Origin: Porphyromonas gingivalis ATCC 33277
Lineage (GTDB): Bacteria; Bacteroidota; Bacteroidia; Bacteroidales; Porphyromonadaceae
NCBI RefSeq assembly: GCF_000010505.1
Contig: NC_010729.1
Coordinates: 1,164,501 to 1,228,500 of the forward strand
Reading direction: 5' to 3'
Length of the DNA: 64,000 nucleotides
Shown here in pieces: positions 26,021-35,167 of the stretch (positions are counted from its first letter, which is position 1; each line of letters begins with the position of its first letter). Both the position numbers and the translations under genes were made by a program. The notes below the pieces were generated by a model. The model searched no databases. It saw only the letters and a list, made by a program, of their open reading frames with translations, and was not told the DNA's origin.

Positions 26021-27011
26021 TTACTTTTAGACATTTGTTCGTAAAGTTAATTTGAATATTTCTTTCTGCAGAGCAATAAATGCAGTACGCCAATCGCCTC
26101 CTCTTGTAAAAAGTCATTTTTTTTTGTAATTCCAAGATGTCCAATTCTTGGATGTTACCTAGTATTGGATATTGTTGGTGCTCAGCTTCACAACAGAGAT
26201 GAATATTCCCATCTGCTCCAATTAAGCAAAATTGAGATTTTAATGGACATTCATATATTGGTACATCAGATACCGCAAATAAATTCTTTGATAAACATTT
26301 TGGAGAAAGCCCTTTGAATAAATGATTTAGCTTTTCTTGAGCATCAAACATCAAACTCTCTGATTGAAAGCAAAGAGCTTTACAAACCTCAAGACTCTTG
26401 GGGATCACTTCTGTAAAAAGAAAATCAATTTGCTCAAGAGATAGAGCATATTGGCCAGCAGAATCATTTTCTATATTGGTGATTTTTAGACAGTCAATTC
26501 CTAAGTAAGAACATAGATATAGAAGTATGGGCAGATCATGGAAGTTATGTTTTGTCAATACAAATCTGACTCCTACCGATAGGTCAGGGATTCGTTTTTT
26601 TATGTCCTGTATTGAGAGAAGTACTGTCTGGAATAAATTGGGTATCCCCCTATGTCTATCATGCTTGACTGGATTAACAGAGTCGATAGAAAACACAACC
26701 AAATTTGGCAGATTACATAGCATCTTATCAATGCTATTTCTGCTAAAAAGAACTCCTGAAGTATTTAGGACGGAAAAGACCCCTTCTTTCTCAAATAATT
26801 TGATCATATCCGAAGCTAAATCCGCTCTCAATAAAGGTTCCCCTCCAGAGATAATGGCAACTTCAAGCCCATTATTCACAAAAGTCTGTGCTGATTCCAT
26901 CCATACATCTCGGACGATATCTTCAATATCTCTCCAAAGTCCATTTCCACTCTCGCAAAAAGAACATTTACAAGGACAACAATTGGTAATTTTAAAAACG
27001 GCTTCCCTCAT
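25995..27011 (-). CDS. Radical SAM protein with SPASM-like C-terminus
   Basis: I start at 27011 (MREAVFKITNC), 338 aa; the frame allows an ATG at 27074 with 21 extra residues, which I consider less likely. C12, C16 and C19 form the CX3CX2C motif for the SAM-binding 4Fe-4S cluster, followed by ISGGEPLLR, the GGEP SAM site. The C-terminal part has a second cysteine set (CPLKSQFC, GNIHLCCEAEHQ, CIYCSAER) like SPASM or twitch domains that bind extra clusters. Such enzymes do radical chemistry on peptides, sugars or nucleosides. Overlap with the upstream kinase-like gene is 20 bp. Substrate unknown. Confidence 0.85.
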   Translation of the reverse strand: MREAVFKITNCCPCKCSFCESGNGLWRDIEDIVRDVWMESAQTFVNNGLEVAIISGGEPLLRADLASDMIKLFEKEGVFSVLNTSGVLFSRNSIDKMLCNLPNLVVFSIDSVNPVKHDRHRGIPNLFQTVLLSIQDIKKRIPDLSVGVRFVLTKHNFHDLPILLYLCSYLGIDCLKITNIENDSAGQYALSLEQIDFLFTEVIPKSLEVCKALCFQSESLMFDAQEKLNHLFKGLSPKCLSKNLFAVSDVPIYECPLKSQFCLIGADGNIHLCCEAEHQQYPILGNIQELDILELQKKMTFYKRRRLAYCIYCSAERNIQINFTNKCLKVNERCNYGR

Positions 27012-27852
27012 GATAGAACTGCCTACATTTTTGAGTGAAAGAATCAACAATGGGCTCTGCCAATGAAATCTCATCCTCTCTTATCCTATTAGACATCCGT
27101 AAAAGCATTGAACAGAAAACATAATTAAAATTGATTTTTTTGGAGGAGATAAACTCATAGGCACGAATAAAATGTCTTGCTATTAGAGTGTCGTTTTGAA
27201 TCTCCGATGTGAACAAACTTTGTAAATATCTTCCAATATCCCATTCAATCGGTCCCCAAACAGCATCTTCAAAGTCAATAATAACAAGAGGGTCTAATAA
27301 AATGTTATTTAGTCTAAGATCTCCATGCAACAGACTCTGCCCCGATAAAAAGTCTTTAGAGTAAAACTTGTTTTTCAATATATGGAGTCTCGATAAATGC
27401 GCCAACTCTTTGAAAATCATTTCATTTTCAGATCTATACAATCTTTGTTCAAAGATAGATGTCTTATTGGGGTTCTCAATACTATGAATGTTGTATAATG
27501 CCTTGGCCAACGAATACTGATCCTTCAGATCAATTTTTCTATTAGATGAATTTTCATACTGATATGACAGAATAGTAAATTTCTCTCCATCTAATAAGAT
27601 TTCTCGAGTATAAGATTTTCCCATCTTTACATATTTAGGAATATTTATGCCCGATAAGAATGAGTAAATGGTATCTCCCTTATTATCAGTCAAGACTTCT
27701 CCTTTATTTAATTTCACAACAAGTTTCCTTGGCATCCCAAGAAAAAAAAGAATTGCAGTTTCAGTATACACAATATCCTCGATATGTTGTTTTAATAAGG
27801 AGGTTAGTTCTTTCACGTCTCGAAAAACAGTAGATTGGAGATTGTTAATCAT
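26992..27852 (-). CDS. APH/choline-kinase-like phosphotransferase
   Basis: A 286-aa protein with the protein-kinase-like fold of aminoglycoside phosphotransferases and choline kinases. LLHGDLRLNNILL (HGDLRLNN at 176-183) is the catalytic loop with Asp and Asn, and VIIDFEDAVWGP (IDFED at 192-196) is the DFG-equivalent. It should phosphorylate a hydroxyl on a small molecule. In a biosynthetic cluster this can be a pathway step or self-protection by phosphorylating the product. It overlaps the GT2 gene by ATGA. Confidence 0.8.
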   Translation of the reverse strand: MINNLQSTVFRDVKELTSLLKQHIEDIVYTETAILFFLGMPRKLVVKLNKGEVLTDNKGDTIYSFLSGINIPKYVKMGKSYTREILLDGEKFTILSYQYENSSNRKIDLKDQYSLAKALYNIHSIENPNKTSIFEQRLYRSENEMIFKELAHLSRLHILKNKFYSKDFLSGQSLLHGDLRLNNILLDPLVIIDFEDAVWGPIEWDIGRYLQSLFTSEIQNDTLIARHFIRAYEFISSKKINFNYVFCSMLLRMSNRIREDEISLAEPIVDSFTQKCRQFYHEGSRF

Positions 27853-28778
27853 ACCTCAAGTACATTAAAAATGGAGATGTCTGGGTAATCATTCTTCAGC
27901 ATAACGATAATTTTCTGGAACTCGGATAAATTGTTGGAATTATAATAGTACCCATAAAGAAAAGATAAGTGGGTTGGAATAATATATCTAGGGGGCAATC
28001 CCTCTTTTTCTATTGGGATATAAAAATATCGTTCTAATAAATAACGACTTGTTGGAGGTTCCTCCCCCCATAATTCCACTCTCCCATAGCCATGTCTATA
28101 CTTTTGGAGACAAGACGAAAGAATGGAAGGCGGATCTTCGTGATATACTATTATATCTTCAGAATAATAGACTGAAACTTTATCTTTTTCTAATTTTTTC
28201 ATTAGAATTCTGGACTCTGCAGCAGCAAGATTAAGGGTTTCAGAAAATAAGCCCCCTTGATATTTCAAAAAGATGCTTCTGTGAACTATTAGATTTCTAC
28301 TATCTATCATAGAGGTGAAGGCTCCTTGCAAATATGAACCAAACAAACAATGATATAGTTTTTCTTCCCACTCCCCTAATATTGTAGTTTTTTGGAATAA
28401 ACAAGGATTGCCCTGTAAAACTAAGGGGTTATACTTACAGCAGTATTGAAGGATGGTATAAATCCAAGTTTTATCAACAACACAATCATTATCCGTAAAA
28501 ACGATATAATCTTCTTTCTCTATATAGTTATTTATACTATTTCTTGCAGCACCAGGGCCCTGCCCTTTGTTTTTAATTACATAAAAATATGGATAAGACG
28601 AAACTTCTTGTTGAATTCTTGAAACGCACGCTCTCTCTGAGTTATCATCTATCAAAAAAAATTTGTAGCGAAAGGTAGTTTTTAAATTTGCATATTCGAG
28701 AGAGCTTATCAAAGATTTTATCAATGAGATTGTCTGTTGCTCTCTATCCTTGAATGGGACAGCAATAATGATATTCAT
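27849..28778 (-). CDS. Family 2 glycosyltransferase
   Basis: A 309-aa GT-A-fold enzyme. NIIIAVPFKDREQQT opens the domain, FLIDDNS (43-45) and GPGAARNSINNY follow, and VFTDNDCV (DND at 96-98) is the metal-binding DXD. A later YHEDPP and the C-terminal segment rich in Y and L are typical of GT2 enzymes that act on lipid- or protein-linked acceptors, but no membrane helix is present. It is separated by 7 bp from the aminotransferase gene and overlaps the phosphotransferase gene by 4 bp. Donor and acceptor unknown. Confidence 0.88.
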   Translation of the reverse strand: MNIIIAVPFKDREQQTISLIKSLISSLEYANLKTTFRYKFFLIDDNSERACVSRIQQEVSSYPYFYVIKNKGQGPGAARNSINNYIEKEDYIVFTDNDCVVDKTWIYTILQYCCKYNPLVLQGNPCLFQKTTILGEWEEKLYHCLFGSYLQGAFTSMIDSRNLIVHRSIFLKYQGGLFSETLNLAAAESRILMKKLEKDKVSVYYSEDIIVYHEDPPSILSSCLQKYRHGYGRVELWGEEPPTSRYLLERYFYIPIEKEGLPPRYIIPTHLSFLYGYYYNSNNLSEFQKIIVMLKNDYPDISIFNVLEV

Positions 28779-28785
28779 CCTATTT

Positions 28786-29934
28786 TTATTTTAAGATTCG
28801 TTTAAACTGGTCATAAATATATTCTATGTCATCTTTTGAAATATCCACATATCCAGGAAGAAGAAGCCAGTTTGAATACAATGAATGCATTGGACAGCCA
28901 TTTAGATTTATGTAGCCTCTATGTCTAGAATGATTCCATGTTGCATAATTTTCAAAATCGTTGTACTGAAAAGAATTATCAACTCTTATACCTGCATCCT
29001 CAAGAGCATGAACGATAGAATCCATAGGCTGTTTTAGTTTGTTGAGATTTATTCTCAGAGGAATCTTCCAATAAGAACGGGAAAGTTCCTTTGGAATAGA
29101 TTGTCTTTCTATCCCCTCAATTTCGGAAAGGTAATTTTCAATCAGTGTACAGTTGGATTTATTCAAGCTTAATTTTTCATTCAAATATTTAAGTTGGATC
29201 TTTGCCAATAGCAGGGCAAAAATATGAGGTCGATATTTATTTCCGATTGCGTTGTGTAATGTACGCTTTTCAAATAAGCGAGAAGACGAAAGACGATTGG
29301 GATGTGCCAGTTCTACCATCCTTTTTGCATATGCTTCATTATCGGTAAGAGCGATGCCAAATTCTCCAGCATCAATAAACTTTCTACGTCCTAGAGAATA
29401 ACACGCAATATCAATGAAATCAAATGTAGAGATATTTATATCATTCCATTCTGTCCCATATGCATGAGAATTATCCATTATAATAATGGATTCTGGATAA
29501 TTAACTTTATGCTTTTTAAGAGCCTTAAAATCATAGGAGGCTCCCCATACTGATGTGAGAAAGAGATTCTTGGTAGCCGAAAAATCCACAAGACTTAGGT
29601 CTAACAACAAAGTTTCAGGATTAATATCATGTATATAAACTTGGATGTTGTTTTCAAGCAAGGCATTAATAGCGCCAGTATAGGAGTACTTGGGAGCTAT
29701 AATAGAACCTTCTTTATCCAAAGCAGCATATGCAGCTGCATGAATAGCAGCAGTTCCATTGCAAAAAGCAACACAATATCTTTTGTTGAAGTAACCTGCA
29801 AAAGCATCTTCTACTTCATCAAGAAGTCCTCCATCAACAATCGACAAGTCATTAAAAGACATATCGTTGATAGACTGAAGAATAGCTGTTTTTTCAAAAT
29901 CTCGCCAAGAGTCTTTTATTTGTTTTCTGCGCAT
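28786..29934 (-). CDS. DegT/DnrJ/EryC1-type PLP aminotransferase
   Basis: A 382-aa fold-type I PLP enzyme of the sugar aminotransferase group. GTAAIHAAAYAAL (60-72) binds the cofactor phosphate, D154 in IIMDNSHAYG pairs with the pyridine nitrogen, and K185 in SLGRRKFIDAGEFG is the Schiff-base lysine, with the GEFG loop replacing the more common GEGG. The family aminates keto sugars or keto-cyclitols using glutamate or glutamine. It probably acts after the Gfo/Idh/MocA dehydrogenase. Its start overlaps the end of the NTPase gene by 19 bp. Confidence 0.9.
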   Translation of the reverse strand: MRRKQIKDSWRDFEKTAILQSINDMSFNDLSIVDGGLLDEVEDAFAGYFNKRYCVAFCNGTAAIHAAAYAALDKEGSIIAPKYSYTGAINALLENNIQVYIHDINPETLLLDLSLVDFSATKNLFLTSVWGASYDFKALKKHKVNYPESIIIMDNSHAYGTEWNDINISTFDFIDIACYSLGRRKFIDAGEFGIALTDNEAYAKRMVELAHPNRLSSSRLFEKRTLHNAIGNKYRPHIFALLLAKIQLKYLNEKLSLNKSNCTLIENYLSEIEGIERQSIPKELSRSYWKIPLRINLNKLKQPMDSIVHALEDAGIRVDNSFQYNDFENYATWNHSRHRGYINLNGCPMHSLYSNWLLLPGYVDISKDDIEYIYDQFKRILK

Positions 29935-31286
29935 TGTGGACTAAATTTTACAATGGAATGCATAATCTTATAAAGAAGACAAGGGGCACTGGTGAATTTA
30001 TTGTTGTTTACAATAATGTCAATTTGTTGTTCCTTCTTAATAGACTCTGGGATAATATCGGTTAATCTAATTTCCGTTTCTCCTTTTGCGATTATGGCTT
30101 CGTTTGTGTGAATACATGCCAAATAAAGAATTGACAAAATAATTGTACGATAGCAAAAAGTAGTGGATGAGGTAATTGCATCAGGGAACAAATTAAAGAA
30201 CTCTTCGCAAAGAGATTTTAATTCCGTTATATGTTGATCTCGGGAGCTTCCCCCCCTTTTTTTCTTCGAAAAGTAATCTGCATTTAGTATATTTGCTAAC
30301 AACTGTTCGATCTCGCAACTCTTTCGTAGAGAAAAAACCAATAACAAAGTGATAATCCTGTGGTTCTTTTCTTTGATTTTTGTGTCATAGATTACTTGAT
30401 AAAAGACTTGTTCTATGCTTTGGCGCTGTTTGTAGCCAACATCATAAAGTCCGACAAGTTCAGATAAGATCTCCGTTATCTTGTCGTCTCTTTTATCAAC
30501 GAATTTAGAGGGAAATTTCATTTTCCTCCTTTTCAACTCTTTTGTTGAGGTATCAAAAGGAGGAATCACCTCCTTTCTAAAGGAATAAACAAGAGTAAAC
30601 ACTTGATCTATTTCATCTCTACTCTTCTTATGAGTTGCCATATATCTATCTAGATCCATAAAGACCAAAATAGTATACACAGAATCAGGATTAGCCCTCA
30701 TTAACCCAAGGAAACGGAATAGCTCTTCAATATCTTTATCTCCGCACCGATCTAGATTATCATATAAGTAGATTCTATTTCTGTCCCTAATCTTTTTTCT
30801 TGTTATCCTGGATAAATTTGTTCTGTAAATAATCTCATGGGGGATATAATAGATGATAGCCACAAAGGAACAAAGTGCTGCAATGATATTAAGAATATTT
30901 TGCTCAAAATCTACCATATTCAAAATAATGCTCCCTACAAGAAAAGCCGTGACGAATACTAATCGGGAAAAACTACTTCTTATTTTTTTCGATTGTTCTA
31001 TGATAAAGTAGGAGATTTCAGCCCCAGGAGGAAATTGATCAAAATCAACCAAAATGGGTTTATATTTCTTCCCTTCTGGGTATCTTTTAGGATTTTTCTT
31101 GAGACTATTTAACACGTCCTTTGCTAGTTCTGTTTTTCCTGTTCCATACCCCCCGTTTATACAAATAATCGACGTTTTTCTATGATTTTTGCTGTCGTAT
31201 ATGCCTCCTAGCCTTTCTTCATGAAGATGCAACAGCTCAAATATCCTTTGAGATGTAAAAGAAATTTCATCCTTTTCCTTGTTCAT
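29916..31286 (-). CDS. KAP-type P-loop NTPase with two membrane helices
   Basis: A 456-aa protein. Walker A is INGGYGTGKTEL (45-52); Walker B is RIYLYDNLDRCGD (about 171-183), with acidic residues and the DRC run typical of KAP NTPases. Two hydrophobic helices (about 108-124 and 131-148) are inserted between them, also a KAP feature, so the protein is expected at the inner membrane with both motifs cytoplasmic. KAP NTPases are sporadic, often plasmid- or island-borne, and some act in phage defence. Here it heads a biosynthetic operon with a 19-bp overlap, so it could regulate, transport or protect. Role unknown. Confidence 0.75.
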   Translation of the reverse strand: MNKEKDEISFTSQRIFELLHLHEERLGGIYDSKNHRKTSIICINGGYGTGKTELAKDVLNSLKKNPKRYPEGKKYKPILVDFDQFPPGAEISYFIIEQSKKIRSSFSRLVFVTAFLVGSIILNMVDFEQNILNIIAALCSFVAIIYYIPHEIIYRTNLSRITRKKIRDRNRIYLYDNLDRCGDKDIEELFRFLGLMRANPDSVYTILVFMDLDRYMATHKKSRDEIDQVFTLVYSFRKEVIPPFDTSTKELKRRKMKFPSKFVDKRDDKITEILSELVGLYDVGYKQRQSIEQVFYQVIYDTKIKEKNHRIITLLLVFSLRKSCEIEQLLANILNADYFSKKKRGGSSRDQHITELKSLCEEFFNLFPDAITSSTTFCYRTIILSILYLACIHTNEAIIAKGETEIRLTDIIPESIKKEQQIDIIVNNNKFTSAPCLLYKIMHSIVKFSPQCAENK

Positions 31287-31547
31287 AACTCGAATATACT
31301 TAATGGAAAATCACAATACTTAGCTACAGAGATAGATGTTATTCTTCTTTCTTCTCAGGATCTGAAAGCTTGTTTTTATCATTATCTGAAACATTAGACA
31401 AATCAGCTTGTACAGAAAGGCAAGACTCTAATTCATAGAAGACAGTTAAACTCTCACTTCCTTCTTAGATCTCTTAACAAAGGTATATAATAATACAAAT
31501 TCCCAACTAAGGGAGATAAGAAAAATAATATTTGCTCTTTTTTGAGG
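31287..31547. other. Leader region and coding debris upstream of the cluster
   Basis: The stretch must hold the cluster promoter, but I see no good TAnnTTTG box in the last 60 bp. On the minus strand, two short frames look like broken coding sequence: one gives a hydrophobic helix (IIFLISLSWEFVLLYTFV) and the next a polar tail ending SDPEKKEE. Neither has a start codon, so I treat them as a decayed small membrane-protein gene. Confidence 0.35.
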
Positions 31548-31782
31548 CAGGGCTGACGCATTAAAGTTACACCACTATTTGGATGTCTATTTCGGACACG
31601 ATGCCTCGCACAAGAGAACGAGGAATGTGGTGCAGATTATGGATATCATTCAAAAGATTAATTTACTCATTATAGAGCGACTAAAAACGAATATGAAGTC
31701 CTCAATCCCTCGTATCCAAAGAAACTGGCTCGAATGAAGCCACAACAACTAATCACAATACAATTTTAATGCGTCACCCCTG
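31548..31782. mobile_element. ISAs1-type MITE carrying a transposase tail
   Basis: About 235 bp with ends GGGCTGACGCATTAAA and TTTTAATGCGTCACCCC as near-perfect inverted repeats, flanked by TTTTTTGAGG and ATTTTTGAGG (10-bp duplication, one mismatch). Inside, the plus strand encodes HYLDVYFGHDASHKRTRN, like the C-terminal end of ISAs1-family transposases, so this is an internally deleted derivative that needs a helper. Its size recalls the ~239-bp P. gingivalis MITE, from memory. Confidence 0.82.
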
Positions 31783-31822
31783 ATTTTTGAGGGCTTAGAC
31801 ATATACTTTCGTGGCAATTTAA

Positions 31823-34800
31823 CTACCTTCGCCAAAAGGAATAAATGTTCATTGAGTTATTGCAAAAAGAAGAAAGGGAAAGAGGCTCGCTCGTTGACAA
31901 GTCGTAACCCCTCTCCCTTTTGACACAAATTACTCCTTTGATTTTCTGATAGATATACTCGTCTGTATATCTTCTGCGGGCGTAGTCCGTTGCGATCAAC
32001 ATTTTGGCCTTCTCTTCTTTTTCTGACAAAGGCTCACGCCCCAGTATCTCCCCATTTCCCGTCTTGGCAAATTCCACCAACTTTCCGATAAACTCCTGTT
32101 GGTCGGGAGTGGGCGGTATATGATGCAGGATTTCATTCTTCGCCGGGCGGTCGATACTGATATCCTCGGCAGAGCGATAATCCGTTATCTCCGCATAGAA
32201 CGCGGCCAGCTCAGGGACTTTAATAAAATAGCGGAAACGTTCCTTCTGTACGATTTCATTCGTTACCGAAAATTCGTAATCAATCGATTTCTTGGCGAAA
32301 ATAGCCGCCCACGCATCGAATGTGGTGATGCCTTGCCGCTCCAGTTCGTTCGGACGAAGGTATTTGAATAAAAGATACAGTTCCGTAAGACTGTTGGAAA
32401 TGGTGGTTCCCGAAAGGAATGTCGCACCCAAATCTTTACCTGTCCTGTCCTGAATCGTCCGCAGAGCAAAGAGCATATTGAGGGCGCGCTGTGAACCTTC
32501 GGCATTTCCCAATCCCGCGACACGGTCATGTCTGGTCGTAAAAATCAGGTTTTTGAAACGATGCGATTCATCGACGTAAAGATGGTCGATACCCATCAGG
32601 CGAAAATCCACCATGTCGTCTTTCCGGTTCTCAATCTGAAAAGCAATACGCTCCAGCTTGGCTTCGAGGTTTTGTTGTCTTTTGATAAGTCCCTTTTCCA
32701 TTGCACGAGATATTTCCTTACCTTCCCTTCGAAGGAGTTCCAGATTCTCCTCCACACTATCGAGTTCCGCTTGCAGTATCTGCCGCTGTATCTCGGGCGA
32801 TTGAGGGATCATACCGAACTGTTCGTGTGTCAGGATAATGGCATCCCAGTTATTATTTTTCATCTCATGGAAGATTTTTATCCGCTTGGCCGGAGTAAAA
32901 TCTTCTTTGCCGGGATACAACACTTTGGCATTGGGATAAGCCGTACAGTAGGTTTGGGCAATCTCGTGAACATTGGCTTTCAAGGCAATAATAACAGGCT
33001 TATTGACTAGTCCTAACCGTTTTTTCTCATAAGAGCTTACGCACATGATCAGCGTTTTTCCTCCGCCGACTTCGTGATCGATAATCCCTCCGCCGTTGAG
33101 AATATCCATCCATACGGCATCTTTTTGGCTCTTGTACAGATCCGGGATGCCGAGTCCTTTTAAGTCCAGCCCCGGAAAGTTTTGATGCGAACCGTCATAA
33201 TCAGGACGTACAAAACAGTTGAATGTGCGGTTATACTTCTCTGCCAACCGTTCTTTGAACTCCTCGGATTGTTCATTCAACCAGTCGGTAAAGCCGTTTC
33301 GTATTTCATCGATCTTTGAGTTGGCAAGTTGAATAGACTCAGCGTCCCGTATCTTCACCTCTCTCAATTCTCCGTCGATGTATTTATTGACCTTCTTTGT
33401 AATGTCCGGCGATGTGTTGTGCAAGGCATGTTTCATCAGGGCAATGCCGTCGAACGTTCGACTTTGGGTCTTTACCGCAAATTGATCCCATATCTTTACG
33501 TTTTTACTGTTTGTAGTGAGGGTATATTCATCCCGGCTTGGGGCATAGTGTATCGAAACGTCCGTGTCGAACAGGTATGAAGCATATTTACTGTAAATTC
33601 CTGTCGGAATCCATCGTTCGCCGAAATTAAAATCCAACTCATCGAAAAGAATTGGCCGGGGAATCGCTTCGCGTAAAGCCGAAAGAGACTCTTTGGCCGC
33701 TTTATGGTCAGCATGGTTCTCCAGAAAACGTTTCACCTGTTCGGCTTTGGAAATGACATTGCCACTGATGAACTTATCCTTGATTTCGTAAGCTCCGATC
33801 ATGGGATTGAAGTAAACCGTGCCTTTTAGTTCATCTAATAGCTCCTCGGATGTTCCTCCCGTGAGTTCCGCCATATACTCGAGGTTTACGGTTGCGTATT
33901 TGTTGAGAGAAGCAGTCAGGGCTTCTCTGGCATTACGGGCATGAGTTATCTCGTTCGGATTGAATGCGACGGGTTGCCGGAATATATCGGCTTTGACGGC
34001 TTTGCCATCGATGTAGCGTTCGAGTGAGAGGATTTCCGTTCCTCCCGTGTCCATCTTGATCAGGCTGAGATTTTTGGGGTCGTTGATGTTCCCGAAACGA
34101 CGGATAAAATCGTCATAAAGCCTGTTCAGCATTTCCCGAAGGACAGGATTCGCTTCCAATCGTGTCGCTTCGTTACTGTACAGGTGGTGATAAGTGTCCC
34201 GTATCTCAATATAAAGGGACGCTTTCGCCTGCTGTGTAGCCGTAAGTTGAAGCGGATGGAACATCGGCTGAAATCCGTTTATATCTCGCAAATAGCCGAT
34301 ACGGTTGTTTTCATCGGTTATCAGTGAGCCTTCACGATAATGGGCCGGTATCTCTTCGGTACGACTGTAAGGAGTAGGCTTCATTTGCTCTTGCTGTTCT
34401 TGCTCAGTTGTCTTCTGCAAACCGGGCAGTTTCTCTTCCTTGCGAGTATCGAGTACAGGATTTGCATCGGAGAGCTTTTGTTTTAGTTGCTCCCGTTTTT
34501 GAGCGGCTTCGTAAGCCATCTCCTCTCTCCAGTCCATGAAAAGGAGAGCTTGCTCCGATTCTACTTTGGGTTTTGTTCGCTTGGGCTTTTTGACTTGGCT
34601 GCGTTCCTCTTGCGAGAGACCAAAGAGGTCGTAGAGTGTAATGACCGGTGTTTGCGAAACAGAGCCGGCTTTCTCCTCCGCAGTCGGCTCATTGCTTACA
34701 GAGAATCCCTTGTCAAAAAGAGAGCGTTGGTGTATTCCTCCGGTAGTCTGTTTCGGTACACTTGTCGCCGCTTCTTTTGGGATGTAGTCTTCGGGCAATG

Positions 34801-35167
34801 GCGGACGTTGCGAAAAAAGTTTTCGATCCGATTCGTTTATAAATTCACTAAAAGACTCTATATCCTCTTGCGTGGGTTGATAACGTTCACTCGAAGATGA
34901 AATTTGCTGAACGGTTGATAACCCGTTTTCATTCGATTGTTCTTCGGAAAAAACGTCTTGAAAACCGAACGAATTTTCTTCCCTATCAAGCAGCACGGTA
35001 CTTTTCCTCTCTTCCTTATGGGCGTAGATACGGTAATGCCACAAATCCAGATGCCGGGCAAAGTCTTCTTTCAGCATTTGCCCCAAATCCCGGGCAATAC
35101 CGTCTATCCCTCCTTCGTGCGTAAAGACAATGGCCGGTTTACCGTAAGGATCGGTATCTACTTTTGA
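31823..35167 (-). pseudogene. Conjugative-transposon helicase/methylase-like protein, truncated at both ends
   Basis: This is an inner fragment of the very large helicase-type proteins found on Bacteroides conjugative transposons. It keeps the first helicase lobe: [14 protein letters not shown] (Walker A), [13 protein letters not shown] (DESH box) and [14 protein letters not shown]. The 5' part is cut by IS1126 at 35168, and after [18 protein letters not shown] the frame runs into unrelated sequence, so the second lobe is missing. The reading frame is open through the IS end, giving a 1155-codon chimeric ORF starting at 35290 whose first 40 residues come from IS1126. A non-functional mobile-element relic is the likeliest reading. 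Confidence 0.82.

Noticed and set aside
31287-31547. Small membrane-protein gene upstream of the cluster
   Set aside because: Hydrophobic and polar pieces are visible but in different frames and without a start codon, so listed only as debris.
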